A stretch of DNA of 64,000 nucleotides from CAYWBI01 sp964456445 (lineage in GTDB: Bacteria; Calditrichota; Calditrichia; Calditrichales; J004). The translations under genes were made by a program, and so were the position numbers. How positions within the stretch are numbered: the stretch's first letter is position 1; the number at the start of each line of letters is the position of its first letter. Positions 45,257 to 55,299 of the stretch are shown here, piece after piece. The DNA lies in the NCBI GenBank assembly GCA_964456445.1, contig CAYWBI010000004.1, positions 9,500 to 73,499 on the forward strand, in the 5' to 3' direction. The notes beneath the pieces are model-generated. The model saw nothing but the letters and a program-made list of their open reading frames with translations, was not told the origin of the DNA and did no database searches.

Positions 45257-47422
45257 CTAATTCATCAAAGGCGTATTGGGTTGCAGGGCATCGATCAGGC
45301 GTTCCATATCGCTCAGGTCCAGGCTATGTTTTGCCGATGAGGCTTTTACCTGGTTGAAGCATTCCAACGCCTTATCGGTATTGCCCATGTACATATCCAC
45401 AATTCCACGGATATACAGGGCGATATAGCTTTGACTGTTGAACCGCAGACAACCATCGGCATATTGCCCGGCTTCGTTGTAGTTATTGCGGGCCAGCTCA
45501 ATTTGTGCCAGACGCAGGTATATAATTTCACGTATTTCGTTTGTCAAATTTCCGGTAGGGTTGCGGATCGCGCGTGCCAAAAAAGCGCCGGCCTTATCGA
45601 GGTCATTTTCCGCCTTATAGGCCTCACCAAGCTTAAACAGGGTATAACTATCCATTGGATGTTCAGCCAGTTGTTCGTTAAGCAAACGAAGGTTCCTTTC
45701 ATTTCTTTGGGCATTTTTATGCATATAACCAAAATGATCGATGCGCAGGGCGCTATCGCCTAACGAGCCACCAATCCGCTTTATGGAAGGCACAATTTGT
45801 TCGTGGATACGGTTTTCATAGCATACTTTCTTTTTATTTTGAAACAGCCGAACTTGAAATTCATCCAGATATTTTACCATGTCCTGATCCGGTTGGTAAT
45901 TTCTTACAATTATATTGACGCCCTGATGGCTGCAATCCTGTATAAATGCCCGTACTGTCTTTGCCGAAACAGGTTCCAGGGCTTCATCGGCGTCAAGATG
46001 CAGTATCCAGCGGCCGGTTGCTTTTTCAAGGGCCGCATTACGCGCGGCGGAAAAATCTCCATTCCAGTCATGGCGATAAATTTTATCGGTGTATGCCTGC
46101 GCTATTTCAATAGTGCGGTCATTTGACCCCGTATCGACAACAATGATTTCTTCACAAACACCGGAAACACTTTGCAGACAGCGTTTAATGTTCGATTGTT
46201 CATTTTTAACGATCAGACACAAAGTTAACAGTGGCCGTTTAGCCTGTGCTTTTTTACTTTTAGGTTGTAAAATACCCAACGTCTCCCACAAGTCGCCATC
46301 GATTTCCCGAAGATATCGGTCAAAACTATCCGGATCGATATTGGCCTTTTCCATGTAAACATCCAGCTTTTTCATATCCTTCATAAAAGTATTTACATCC
46401 GAGTGAGTATTATGCAAACGCAACAGTTGATAAAGTGCATCAAACCGGTCATACTCTGTTATGGCCACATGCCGGGGTGCAATGCCCCGCAATAAACAGT
46501 GACGTATTAAATCCAGACTATATTCATATTCCCCTTTTTTTTCGAGAATACGGATAACCGGTTTCACCAATCGATAATCTGACCAATCGATTCTTTCACC
46601 AATCTGTTGGGCGCCGGAAAGGAACACCCTCTGGCTGTCCTGCACGTTATAGTGATACACCCAGTCACCAAACATTCCCCAGATACCGATAACCGATGCA
46701 CGTAAGGGCGGGTTTTCATGCAAAATAAGCGCCGAGGCTTTTTTTAATTCTTTCTCAAAGGAAGTGTTTTTTAAACTTTTAAGGGTCAAAAGGTATTTAT
46801 ATAAATAATGATAATCATCTGGCGTTTTCTTTAATGCGTCACGTAAAATAGGGAGGTTACGGTTCAGCTTTTTTAAAGGGTCGTCATAGCCATGATGAAG
46901 TAACGTCACACCGCTTAACCGGCCCAGCGGATCTGTTATTTGGTGTGCATCGGCATAACTGCTAACAGCATTACCGGGATGCTCATGTATAATCCCCTCA
47001 TAATAAAATCCACGGAAATTCCGAAAGAGCAACAGTCGCTCCAGGCCATGGGCTTTCCCCGTCTCATCGACACTCTGCTCCTCTATAAAAAAGGCCAGTT
47101 TTCCGGTATTTTTTAGGATGTCCATCAAGTTTACTGTCTGGTTAACTTTGATTATATGGTCGGCATCTAAGTTAAGCACCCAATTTTTTGTTGCATATTG
47201 CAGGGCAAAATTTCGGGCAGCGGAGAAGTCATTGCCCCATTCAAAGTAATAAACCCGGGCGCCGAAACTTTTGGCAATTTCAACGCTATCGTCAGTCGAA
47301 CCCGTATCCACAATGATTATCTCATCCACATATTCACGGGCCGCCTGCAGGGATTTCGGTAGATTCTCCTGCTCATTCTTAACGATCATACATAGCGATA
47401 TCCCGTTTGAAACTGTATTCAT
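45257..47422 (-). CDS. Tandem GT2 glycosyltransferase with TPR repeats
   Basis: The 721-residue protein carries two complete GT2 domains. The first is N-terminal ('SLCMIVKNEQENLPKSL', 'IIIVDTGSTDDSVEIAKSFGA', 'WVLNLDADHI'). The second begins near residue 405 ('LTLCLIVKNEQSNIKRCLQSV', 'IIVVDTGSNDRTIEIAQ', 'WILHLDADEALEP'). TPR-like helices lie between them and at the C-terminus ('FKLGEAYKAENDLDKAGAFLARAI'). Both DAD metal sites are intact, so both domains may be active, adding two sugars in sequence. The frame is open to 47449, but AAGGA seven nt before the ATG at 47422 sets the start, 10 nt after the giant gene. It is a close relative of the next gene downstream, likely by duplication. Confidence 0.9.
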   Translation of the reverse strand: MNTVSNGISLCMIVKNEQENLPKSLQAAREYVDEIIIVDTGSTDDSVEIAKSFGARVYYFEWGNDFSAARNFALQYATKNWVLNLDADHIIKVNQTVNLMDILKNTGKLAFFIEEQSVDETGKAHGLERLLLFRNFRGFYYEGIIHEHPGNAVSSYADAHQITDPLGRLSGVTLLHHGYDDPLKKLNRNLPILRDALKKTPDDYHYLYKYLLTLKSLKNTSFEKELKKASALILHENPPLRASVIGIWGMFGDWVYHYNVQDSQRVFLSGAQQIGERIDWSDYRLVKPVIRILEKKGEYEYSLDLIRHCLLRGIAPRHVAITEYDRFDALYQLLRLHNTHSDVNTFMKDMKKLDVYMEKANIDPDSFDRYLREIDGDLWETLGILQPKSKKAQAKRPLLTLCLIVKNEQSNIKRCLQSVSGVCEEIIVVDTGSNDRTIEIAQAYTDKIYRHDWNGDFSAARNAALEKATGRWILHLDADEALEPVSAKTVRAFIQDCSHQGVNIIVRNYQPDQDMVKYLDEFQVRLFQNKKKVCYENRIHEQIVPSIKRIGGSLGDSALRIDHFGYMHKNAQRNERNLRLLNEQLAEHPMDSYTLFKLGEAYKAENDLDKAGAFLARAIRNPTGNLTNEIREIIYLRLAQIELARNNYNEAGQYADGCLRFNSQSYIALYIRGIVDMYMGNTDKALECFNQVKASSAKHSLDLSDMERLIDALQPNTPLMN

Positions 47423-47432
47423 TGGCACATCC

Positions 47433-50400
47433 TTATATAACTTCCACACCGGAATAATTTTTAAAACGTTCCTGTAATTGCAGGGCGTCGGAATTTACCG
47501 GATCAAGGGATAACACCTTATCTGCAAATTTCCCCGCTTCAGCCCATCTTTCTATTTCGGAATAAAAGTTCGCCATAATTAATAATGTTTCAATATCGTC
47601 CGGATGTTTACCGAGGATATGATCAAATGTCTCGATTCCGTTTTTATAATCTCCTGATTCAACCAATGAAAGCCCATAATTACGCTGTGCTTCCAGATAA
47701 CCTGGATTTAAGCCAATGGCCTTTGCAAAACTGCCAAGGGCGTTCTTCAGCTCTCCATTTTGAAAGTAAATAATACCCAGCTGGTTGTAAGCCACTTCAA
47801 AATCCGGCCATTTTTCAATCAATTTGTTCAGGGTGGTGATGGCCCTAATTTGTTGTTCTTTGCGCACAGCGCACAGGGCCTGGCCCATCAGCGCCTCGGG
47901 CGTTTCCTGCAGGTTAAGGCTTTCCTTAAAACAGATTTCCGCCGCTTCTTCCTTAAAGGCGTTGAGCAATTCGTAACCTTCATCGCTTTTTTGCTGCCAG
48001 GAGGAACGGTCTGTGCCGTTTTCCGTGCCCCTACACAGCTCCAGCATTTCGTTTACTTCGGGGTTTTCCGGATCGATGCTTCGGGCTTTTTCCAGATAAA
48101 GCGCCGCTTCTTCGTTCCGGCCGGCTTCAAGGTTAAAACGGGCCATCATGACCAGGGCAACCAAATCATTCTCATTGGTGGAAAGACAAGCCACAAAAAC
48201 CTTGACGCCTTCTTCATACCGCCCGGTTTCTACCAACACCTGACCCAGGTTATGATGGGCATCCAGAAAAGATCCGTCCAGCTTAACGGTGTGTTCAAAA
48301 TATTTCAGCGCAGTTTCAGGATCGCCCTGCTGCGCCTTGACCACACCAAGCTGGTTCAATACCATTGGATTATCCGGAAAATGCAGGTGCGCCTTTTGCA
48401 GGTATAGTTCGGCATTTTCCAAATCGCCCTGGGCCTGGCAACTAAAAGCCATGCCCACCAGCGCCTCTCCGGACAGCGGGTTTTCGTTCCAGACTTGTTT
48501 GTACAGTTCCATTGCCCCCGCGGCCTCACCTTGTTCCAGCATACGGGAAGCCTGTTCAATCAAAGCCGGGTGAACTTTATGCAACGGATTCTTTATTTCC
48601 AACAGTTCGTCATAATCCACTTCCGGCCATTTTTTACGGAAGATTTTCTCATTGGCCTTCAGCGATTCCAGCAAGTCGATCTTGTTGGCTTTAAAGGAGC
48701 TATGACCATAATGGTGAATATAGGTGCCGTCATGCACCATCAGCGCATAACCGGCGGCACGGATTTTAAGACTGATATCATCGTCTTCAAAATTGCCCAG
48801 GCCATAGCCTTCGTCAAAACCCTGCACCTGCTCATAAACAGTCCTGCCGGTCAACATGACAAAACCGGCCAACCTACGGCGCGGGGTAACTTCGCCCTGG
48901 TGTTGGGCGCGCCAGTTATCGGCAAAGGGATAAAAGCCCGCATCATCGGTGTAGGGTATGTTTTTCAGTATTTGCATGCCGCTGGCTTTGTTGGTAACCG
49001 CGCCGACCATACCGATGCGCTCATCCCGGTCAAAGGCGTCGATCAAATCCTCCAGCCAGCCATCGGCCACCAGGACATCATTGTTCAACAGACAGATATA
49101 GTCGCCACCGGCCTTAGCCACACCTTGATTGTTCCCGGCGGAGAAGCCGCGATTTTCACTGTTGTAGATAGCACGCACCCCATCATTTTGAGCGCTAAAA
49201 GTTTTTAGCCAATCGACCGTGCCGTCGGTTGAGCCGTTGTCCACAAAGATCAGTTCAAATGGATAGGCCGTGTGGGCCAGAACGGAAGCCACGCATTTAC
49301 GGGTCATTTCCAACGCATTGCAGGTAAGCATGATAATGGAAGCCAGTGGGCGCCCGTCTTCTTCCGTCCGTGTGTCCCCACTATTGGGTTCGTACAACTT
49401 AATGGGCGTACCGTTCAATTGTGTAGCGCTGCCATCGGTCTCTATACGAAAATCCAGCGGCACCTTGCCCAGCCATTTTTCATGCAGGCGATTGATATTT
49501 TCCGCTACTTTTTTAAAGCGTTCCACCCCGCTCTTTGATTCATGATGGATCACCTCGCTGTGCGGCTGGTAAACCACATCGTACCCGGCCTTCCGCAGAC
49601 GGAAACAAAGATCCACGTCTTCGTAACCGTTCCAAAAGCCTTCGTCAAATCCGCCCACCTGTTCAAAGGCCGTGCGGGGCGCAAGCAAACAGGCGGCGGT
49701 AACGGCCTGAAGCGAGATGATCAAATTGGTTTGCGGGTGGTCATGAGGCTGCCCGACCAGGATATTTTGGGCCAAAAGCGGATCGCCGTTCTTCAGGTCT
49801 TCCACAATGGCCACCCCGGCATGTTGAATGGTCATATCCGGATAGAGTAATTTACTGCCCACCGCGCCCACACCGTCATCGCTGCGCACAATGGCCAACA
49901 TGGCGTCTAACCAGTGAGCGCGGGGCTCGGTATCGTTGTTCAAAAACAGCACATACGGCGCCTGCGTGGTTTTTACAGCCTGATTGTTGGCAACGGCAAA
50001 ACCGGAATTTTGCCTGTTGGAGATTACCTTTATGCGTTTATCCTTGCTGGCCTGTTCCTTCAGCCAGGTAGCCGTACCGTCGGTGGAGCCGTTGTCCACC
50101 ACGATCACTTCATAATCGATGCCCGTGCTTTGCTCATTTACAGCTTTCAGACATTTTTGGGTATATTCCAGTTTATTGAAGACCGGAATAATAAGGGCCA
50201 CTTCCGGAGCTGCCTGGGCTGCGATCACCGGCTCCCGTGGCGCTTCACGATCAAGCAGCGAAAAATAGGCGTCCCGCCATTGATGCAAGTTTTTACTTAA
50301 CGTGTATTTTTCCGCCACTTCCTTCTGGGCGTTTTCAGCTATCTGAATGCGCTTTTGCGGATTATCGATCATCCATTTTATCGCACGGAACCAAGCTTTG

Positions 50401-53400
50401 TTGGTATTTTCCACCAATAATCCGGTTTTTTTATCCTGTACGAATTTGGGATAGGCGGCCAGTTTGGAAAAAACCGCCGGGATACCGCAAGCTGCATATT
50501 CCAGCCATTTGATATGGGACTTGGCCTTGTTAAAAGGCGTGTCGTCCAGTGGCACCAGGGCCAGATCGATATCCATGCCCTGCAGTTGCCGGGCATATTC
50601 AGGATAAACCGGTGTAAATTGCGGTCCGCGTACAACATTCGGCAGCTCCATCAGTTCGGGGATTTCATTGCCCCACAGCACCAGTTCCACCTTGTCTTTG
50701 TAAGCATTAAGAATTTTTATCAGCGGTTTGGCGATGGTCCGCAGATCGAGCTGATGGGTCATGGTCCCGGCAAAGAGTAGGCGTACCTTTTCACCACTTT
50801 GCACAGGTGCCTTAAAAGGCCACAGTTGTTCATCGATCACATTATGCAAAACACGCACATTATCGTTTTTGTCCCGGCAGTAGCGGGCCATATAATCGGT
50901 GGAGACGGTCACCAGATCGGCATTTTGAATATACGCGTCCAGTTGCGGACGCATTTGGTTATAAAAATTATAGGCAAGATGTGTTTCCGGCAGCGTCCAA
51001 AAGGCGTCGTCAAATTCATAGACCAGCTTAACGCCAAAGGCATCGAGATACTTTTTAAGTCCCTCATATTTGTAGAACCCCGGCATATTGCGTTGCAGGA
51101 TCAGGATATCCAGGTTTTCTAAATTGACGGTATAACCATTTTCATCTTTGGCGCTTAACTGCTGATAATCAATCCATCCGGCGTCATGCAAACGACGCAA
51201 CGGTGCATCGAGGCGTATCAGAGGACAGGCACGATCAACAGGATCGGCCGAGAGAAATCCAATTCGCGGTTTATCCGATTGCTTGTCTTTATGTTTGAGC
51301 GGGGCTGCTGTTGGACCTTCACAAAAGAAATCATACCAGTACGCCGCATCTTCAGCAATGGTTAAAATCTCGGGTATCCGGGCGGCGCGCGCGGCAATGT
51401 CCTGCGGATGTTTTACGATTTTCTGCATGATTTTTAACAGCGCCCCACCATCTGTTGGCGGAAACAACCAACCGTTTTCCCCATCGGTCACCACATCCAG
51501 AATGCCCCCTACCGCACCTGCAATGACAGGTGTTTTAAGCATAAAAGATTCCCTTACCACCATGGAATAGGTTTCGGTCAGCGAGGGTACAACCAGCACG
51601 TCAATCCGGCTGAGTATTTGCGGCAGGTCTGCCGGCTGATAAACACCCATGGTGCGTAAGCGGGGATCATCTTTACAGAATTCATGTAATTCATTTTCAG
51701 TCTGTGGCATATCCTTGCCCCAGATTTCCAGTTCGGCATCCATATCAGAGCCTTTAAAGGCAACGAGCAGGGTGGCCAGGTTTTTCAATTTGCCAAAGGT
51801 ACCCAAAAACCCAAAGACCGTTTTTTTATGTGGCCCGGAATTGCTAATGGGCGTTAGAGCCGGCAGGCCAAGCGGATGTACTTCTACCCTGTCGGCGGAG
51901 ATGTAGCCGTTTTCCACAAAACTGTTTTTCACAAAGGTTGATGGTGCCGTTATCTTTTCTGCCGCTTTTAACAATTCCCGTGCGCTTTGTGCACGCATGC
52001 CCATTTGTTCTGTAACCATTTGCAGTTGGTTGCCCTGCGGCGCCTGCTTGTATAAATCAAAAAAACAAGAAGCGCATTTATCCTTTCCCGGACCGGAACA
52101 AAGAGTGCTTTTTTCGTCGATGTAAAAATGGTTACGAAAACACATCAGGGTAAAATCATGCAGCGTCACCGCATAGGGGATATTGTGTTTGGCCGCAATT
52201 TGCCCCACATCAAAAGGGATATTCTTGATATGCTGAAAGTGGATATAACTGAAATCATTATGCGTCAACAATTCATCAAACATCTGTGTGAGGATTTCCC
52301 CACCCGCGCCCAGAAAATCATTGTATAAATTGAGGTCATACCACAGTTGCAGGGTGGTAATCCCCTTGTACACGCGCAGACGCAGCTCCGGCGTGGCCTG
52401 GTCTTCATCCAAATGCGGAAATAATACATGGACGGTCAGGCCTTTTTGTTGCAACGCTTTTACATAGTTGAAAACATAATTTTCCGTGCCGCCAAACCAG
52501 TATGGTGGAAAATTATGGACCACGACCAGGATGTTTTTTTTACCTGCTTCGGTGATGGTCATTTTTGGGGGCAGGATCATTTCACCCGGGAGCTCTTTAT
52601 AAGCCGCTTTATACTTTTGCCGCACCTGTTTGGCTTCGATCAACGGCGCGTTGCCACGGCGGGAAACGGTTTCATCGCTCAGATAATAGAGACCGATAAA
52701 TTCCTTAAGATGGATAAAGTCATGCTTTAATGCCACGCGCAACCAAAATTCCCAGTCGGCAGCGGATTTCAGCGAGGTATCGAAATAACCCAACTCTTCA
52801 TGCAGGCTTTTGCGCCATACGGGATGCGGCCCGATGTAACACCAGGAATGCATCGTCCGCCGGTCAAAATCGGGCCAAACCAAATCCTGGCTGCCGTCGG
52901 AGCTGTTATCTTCAAAGGTTTCATTGGGCACGGTGGTAACCAGAGAATCACCATAGGCCAGGGCCTTATCCGGGTGGGCGTCAAGCAAACCGGCCAGTTT
53001 TTCGAGGGCGTCGGCACGCAGCCGGTCGTCCGTATTGGCGTTGGTCACATAGGGCGCCCGGGCCATTTTGATACCCCGGTTCCAGGATTCGTACACTGTT
53101 TCCCGTTGATCGGTGCGCACATAGCGGATATGATCCTGTTTTTTCTGAAACTCTTCTACAATTGCTTTTTCATTTTGCGGGCTATGGGCGTCTATGACGA
53201 TGATTTCCAGTTGGCCTTTTGTATAAAGGCTTTGATTTACCAGTCCCTCAAGACATCCGCGGATAAATTTTTCCGAATTATAGGTGGAAACAACCGCCGA
53301 CACCCGATAACTGTTAGCGGCCGGTTTTTCCGAAGACACGGAAAACGCAGGCGTTTTTGACCGGTAACTTTCCACCAGCGCGGGGAGGGCTTTCAGTTGA

Positions 53401-55289
53401 TTTGGCGGCAATTTCAGCGCCTGCATCATTTGATCCACTTCCGCGTCCGTAGCGGTTAAAGGCTCCGTCGAAATTGTCTTCAAATCGCCCAGAAGATCGT
53501 TGTACTCATAACCTAAGGCGGCAAGAATTCCGGGCCCGAGCGTGTTTAGGTACACCTCCGCCAGGAGTTTGTATTGCGGATCGGCAAAGGTCTTTTTCCA
53601 TTTTTCCAGACTGTCTGCCGAAGGCCGATCGTGCCGTTCAACACCAAGCGGATCGCCCATACTGCCCTTAGGCGCGGGACGCCCGCCATAATTCAACATC
53701 CCGTCCCGATAATCGATGCCCAGTTCCATACAAAGTTTCGATACGGCTTTTTCCGGTGTTTCTATCAGCTCTTCATAACGCACTACCGAAACGGCTCCGG
53801 GATTTTTACGCATAAAATCAGCCAAAAGCACCGGCGCCAGCAGAAGATCGTTTCGGTGCAGTCCCAGACGGTTCCAGTCCCGCCCGATCCAGGTGGTTAA
53901 AATAGAAGCAAGTACGGCCAGCGGATTGCGCAGCAATAGCACCCTTCCGGCCTGAGGCAAGAGTTCCATCAGTTCGGGCAGGATATGATAATAGCGCGGG
54001 GTTTTATCCAGGAAAAGCTCCCGGCCGCTGTTCTGCAGGGCGCGCCCGTACCAGGTGTGGGCCATGGCGCGTAAACCATCGAGATAGTCTTCCCGCCCGT
54101 TGGGCATGTTGTCCATAAAATCCTTTAAACCGATTTGGGCGTCCACCGCACTGTATTCACTTTGCAGCCCCTGCTCTTTTAGGGCATAGAGCGGATGGAG
54201 CATGATCCAGGGTTCGGCCACGGTGTGCACTTTTGGATTTCCGGCCAGGATACGTTGAAGCAAGGTGGAACCGGCCCGCGGCTGAGAGATGAGAAAAATC
54301 AGGTTTTCACCGAGGTACTTTTCAACACTGTTGTTTTGCGCTTTCAGTGCAGGGTTTATTTTTTGCCGGTCTTGTTTTTCCATGGGTACATCCTTTTGGA
54401 CGGGTGCATTGATATCATTGAGGTTTAGTTGTTCGGGATTTATTTTACCAAGTGCGCCAAGATGCACGAGTAAGGAATTTAACTCAGAAAGGACATATTT
54501 CTGCTCGCCGATGCTGCGCTCTTGTAACAGGTGCAGGTTTTTCCGCATGACCATGAGAGCGGAAGCATAGAGATTGTCATTCTGTTTGTGATGGATACCT
54601 TCGCGATGATCGCGGTAAAAAACCGTTTTGGCGCCGGAATAAACCACGGGATATTTAGATGCCATATTTATTTTAAGGTCCCAATCCACATGTACACTTA
54701 TGGATGGATCGCCATAGCCAACCTTGCGCATAGCGGCCGTATCCATCAATTGGTTACGAAAAAGACTCCGGCGTCCTTTAAAAAAGTGCTTGGCGAAAGC
54801 CGCCACAAAAACTTCGCCGGAAGGCGGATCAGGATCGCCTTTTTTATGCCAAACATCTTTTATGTCCCCATTTGCATCAACTATGGTCACATTGGAATAG
54901 GCTACTTTGGCACGAGTGTTTTTTTGCAAAACCTTCCATTCCATCTCCAGTTTTTCTGGATGCCAATAATCATCACCATCGATAACCGTAGTCCAATCAC
55001 ATGTTACCTGATCCTTACCAAATTTGCCATTAGCGATATGCCCGATATTATTCTCATGACGGAAAACACGAAACAATTTAGGATACCGTTTTTTATATTT
55101 GGTTATGATTTCCCAGGATTTGTCACTCGAGCAATCATCACATACTATAATCTCAGATGGTTTTAGTGTTTGTTTGATGATGCTTACCAGGCATTGATCA
55201 ATATATTTCTCAAAATTGTAAGAAAATACGACAACACTGATAAGTGGTTTTTGATTGCTTACTTTTTTTGGGAAGGCTTTCTTTCGCAT
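47433..55289 (-). CDS. Giant multidomain glycosyltransferase-sulfotransferase-TPR protein, 2618 aa
   Basis: Domains in order: GT2 (about 14-235: 'ISVVVFSYNFEKYIDQCL', 'VIDGDDYW'); sulfotransferase (about 328-600: PAPS loop 'SQPRAGSTLL' at 335-344, 'DKTPRYYHILPEL', 'RYEELIE'); GT2 (about 660-895: 'SAVVSTYNSEKFIRGCL', 'NANTDDR'); GT4/GT-B (about 918-1320: 'HNFPPYWFGGTENYV', 'VVPSLTETYSMVVRE'); second GT-B (about 1340-1675: 'EFDDAFW', 'KWLEYAACGIPAVFS'); GT2 (about 1696-1945: 'ALIIPVFNKLEYTQKCL', 'LFLNNDTEPR'); GT2 (about 1981-2225: 'ASIIMLTCNALEMTRKC', 'CLLNNDVLV'); then about ten TPR units (2240-2618). No signal peptide or membrane helix. It could assemble and sulfate a whole glycan on one scaffold. 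AAGGAA precedes the ATG. No internal stop or frameshift is visible across 7.86 kb. Confidence 0.93.
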   Translation of the reverse strand: MRKKAFPKKVSNQKPLISVVVFSYNFEKYIDQCLVSIIKQTLKPSEIIVCDDCSSDKSWEIITKYKKRYPKLFRVFRHENNIGHIANGKFGKDQVTCDWTTVIDGDDYWHPEKLEMEWKVLQKNTRAKVAYSNVTIVDANGDIKDVWHKKGDPDPPSGEVFVAAFAKHFFKGRRSLFRNQLMDTAAMRKVGYGDPSISVHVDWDLKINMASKYPVVYSGAKTVFYRDHREGIHHKQNDNLYASALMVMRKNLHLLQERSIGEQKYVLSELNSLLVHLGALGKINPEQLNLNDINAPVQKDVPMEKQDRQKINPALKAQNNSVEKYLGENLIFLISQPRAGSTLLQRILAGNPKVHTVAEPWIMLHPLYALKEQGLQSEYSAVDAQIGLKDFMDNMPNGREDYLDGLRAMAHTWYGRALQNSGRELFLDKTPRYYHILPELMELLPQAGRVLLLRNPLAVLASILTTWIGRDWNRLGLHRNDLLLAPVLLADFMRKNPGAVSVVRYEELIETPEKAVSKLCMELGIDYRDGMLNYGGRPAPKGSMGDPLGVERHDRPSADSLEKWKKTFADPQYKLLAEVYLNTLGPGILAALGYEYNDLLGDLKTISTEPLTATDAEVDQMMQALKLPPNQLKALPALVESYRSKTPAFSVSSEKPAANSYRVSAVVSTYNSEKFIRGCLEGLVNQSLYTKGQLEIIVIDAHSPQNEKAIVEEFQKKQDHIRYVRTDQRETVYESWNRGIKMARAPYVTNANTDDRLRADALEKLAGLLDAHPDKALAYGDSLVTTVPNETFEDNSSDGSQDLVWPDFDRRTMHSWCYIGPHPVWRKSLHEELGYFDTSLKSAADWEFWLRVALKHDFIHLKEFIGLYYLSDETVSRRGNAPLIEAKQVRQKYKAAYKELPGEMILPPKMTITEAGKKNILVVVHNFPPYWFGGTENYVFNYVKALQQKGLTVHVLFPHLDEDQATPELRLRVYKGITTLQLWYDLNLYNDFLGAGGEILTQMFDELLTHNDFSYIHFQHIKNIPFDVGQIAAKHNIPYAVTLHDFTLMCFRNHFYIDEKSTLCSGPGKDKCASCFFDLYKQAPQGNQLQMVTEQMGMRAQSARELLKAAEKITAPSTFVKNSFVENGYISADRVEVHPLGLPALTPISNSGPHKKTVFGFLGTFGKLKNLATLLVAFKGSDMDAELEIWGKDMPQTENELHEFCKDDPRLRTMGVYQPADLPQILSRIDVLVVPSLTETYSMVVRESFMLKTPVIAGAVGGILDVVTDGENGWLFPPTDGGALLKIMQKIVKHPQDIAARAARIPEILTIAEDAAYWYDFFCEGPTAAPLKHKDKQSDKPRIGFLSADPVDRACPLIRLDAPLRRLHDAGWIDYQQLSAKDENGYTVNLENLDILILQRNMPGFYKYEGLKKYLDAFGVKLVYEFDDAFWTLPETHLAYNFYNQMRPQLDAYIQNADLVTVSTDYMARYCRDKNDNVRVLHNVIDEQLWPFKAPVQSGEKVRLLFAGTMTHQLDLRTIAKPLIKILNAYKDKVELVLWGNEIPELMELPNVVRGPQFTPVYPEYARQLQGMDIDLALVPLDDTPFNKAKSHIKWLEYAACGIPAVFSKLAAYPKFVQDKKTGLLVENTNKAWFRAIKWMIDNPQKRIQIAENAQKEVAEKYTLSKNLHQWRDAYFSLLDREAPREPVIAAQAAPEVALIIPVFNKLEYTQKCLKAVNEQSTGIDYEVIVVDNGSTDGTATWLKEQASKDKRIKVISNRQNSGFAVANNQAVKTTQAPYVLFLNNDTEPRAHWLDAMLAIVRSDDGVGAVGSKLLYPDMTIQHAGVAIVEDLKNGDPLLAQNILVGQPHDHPQTNLIISLQAVTAACLLAPRTAFEQVGGFDEGFWNGYEDVDLCFRLRKAGYDVVYQPHSEVIHHESKSGVERFKKVAENINRLHEKWLGKVPLDFRIETDGSATQLNGTPIKLYEPNSGDTRTEEDGRPLASIIMLTCNALEMTRKCVASVLAHTAYPFELIFVDNGSTDGTVDWLKTFSAQNDGVRAIYNSENRGFSAGNNQGVAKAGGDYICLLNNDVLVADGWLEDLIDAFDRDERIGMVGAVTNKASGMQILKNIPYTDDAGFYPFADNWRAQHQGEVTPRRRLAGFVMLTGRTVYEQVQGFDEGYGLGNFEDDDISLKIRAAGYALMVHDGTYIHHYGHSSFKANKIDLLESLKANEKIFRKKWPEVDYDELLEIKNPLHKVHPALIEQASRMLEQGEAAGAMELYKQVWNENPLSGEALVGMAFSCQAQGDLENAELYLQKAHLHFPDNPMVLNQLGVVKAQQGDPETALKYFEHTVKLDGSFLDAHHNLGQVLVETGRYEEGVKVFVACLSTNENDLVALVMMARFNLEAGRNEEAALYLEKARSIDPENPEVNEMLELCRGTENGTDRSSWQQKSDEGYELLNAFKEEAAEICFKESLNLQETPEALMGQALCAVRKEQQIRAITTLNKLIEKWPDFEVAYNQLGIIYFQNGELKNALGSFAKAIGLNPGYLEAQRNYGLSLVESGDYKNGIETFDHILGKHPDDIETLLIMANFYSEIERWAEAGKFADKVLSLDPVNSDALQLQERFKNYSGVEVI

Positions 55290-55299
55290 ATCAATTTCC

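Noticed and set aside
48495..49208. Plus-strand frames of over 200 codons inside the giant gene (also 47760-48407 and 54531-55166)
   Set aside because: Antisense shadows of conserved GT2 and TPR domains.
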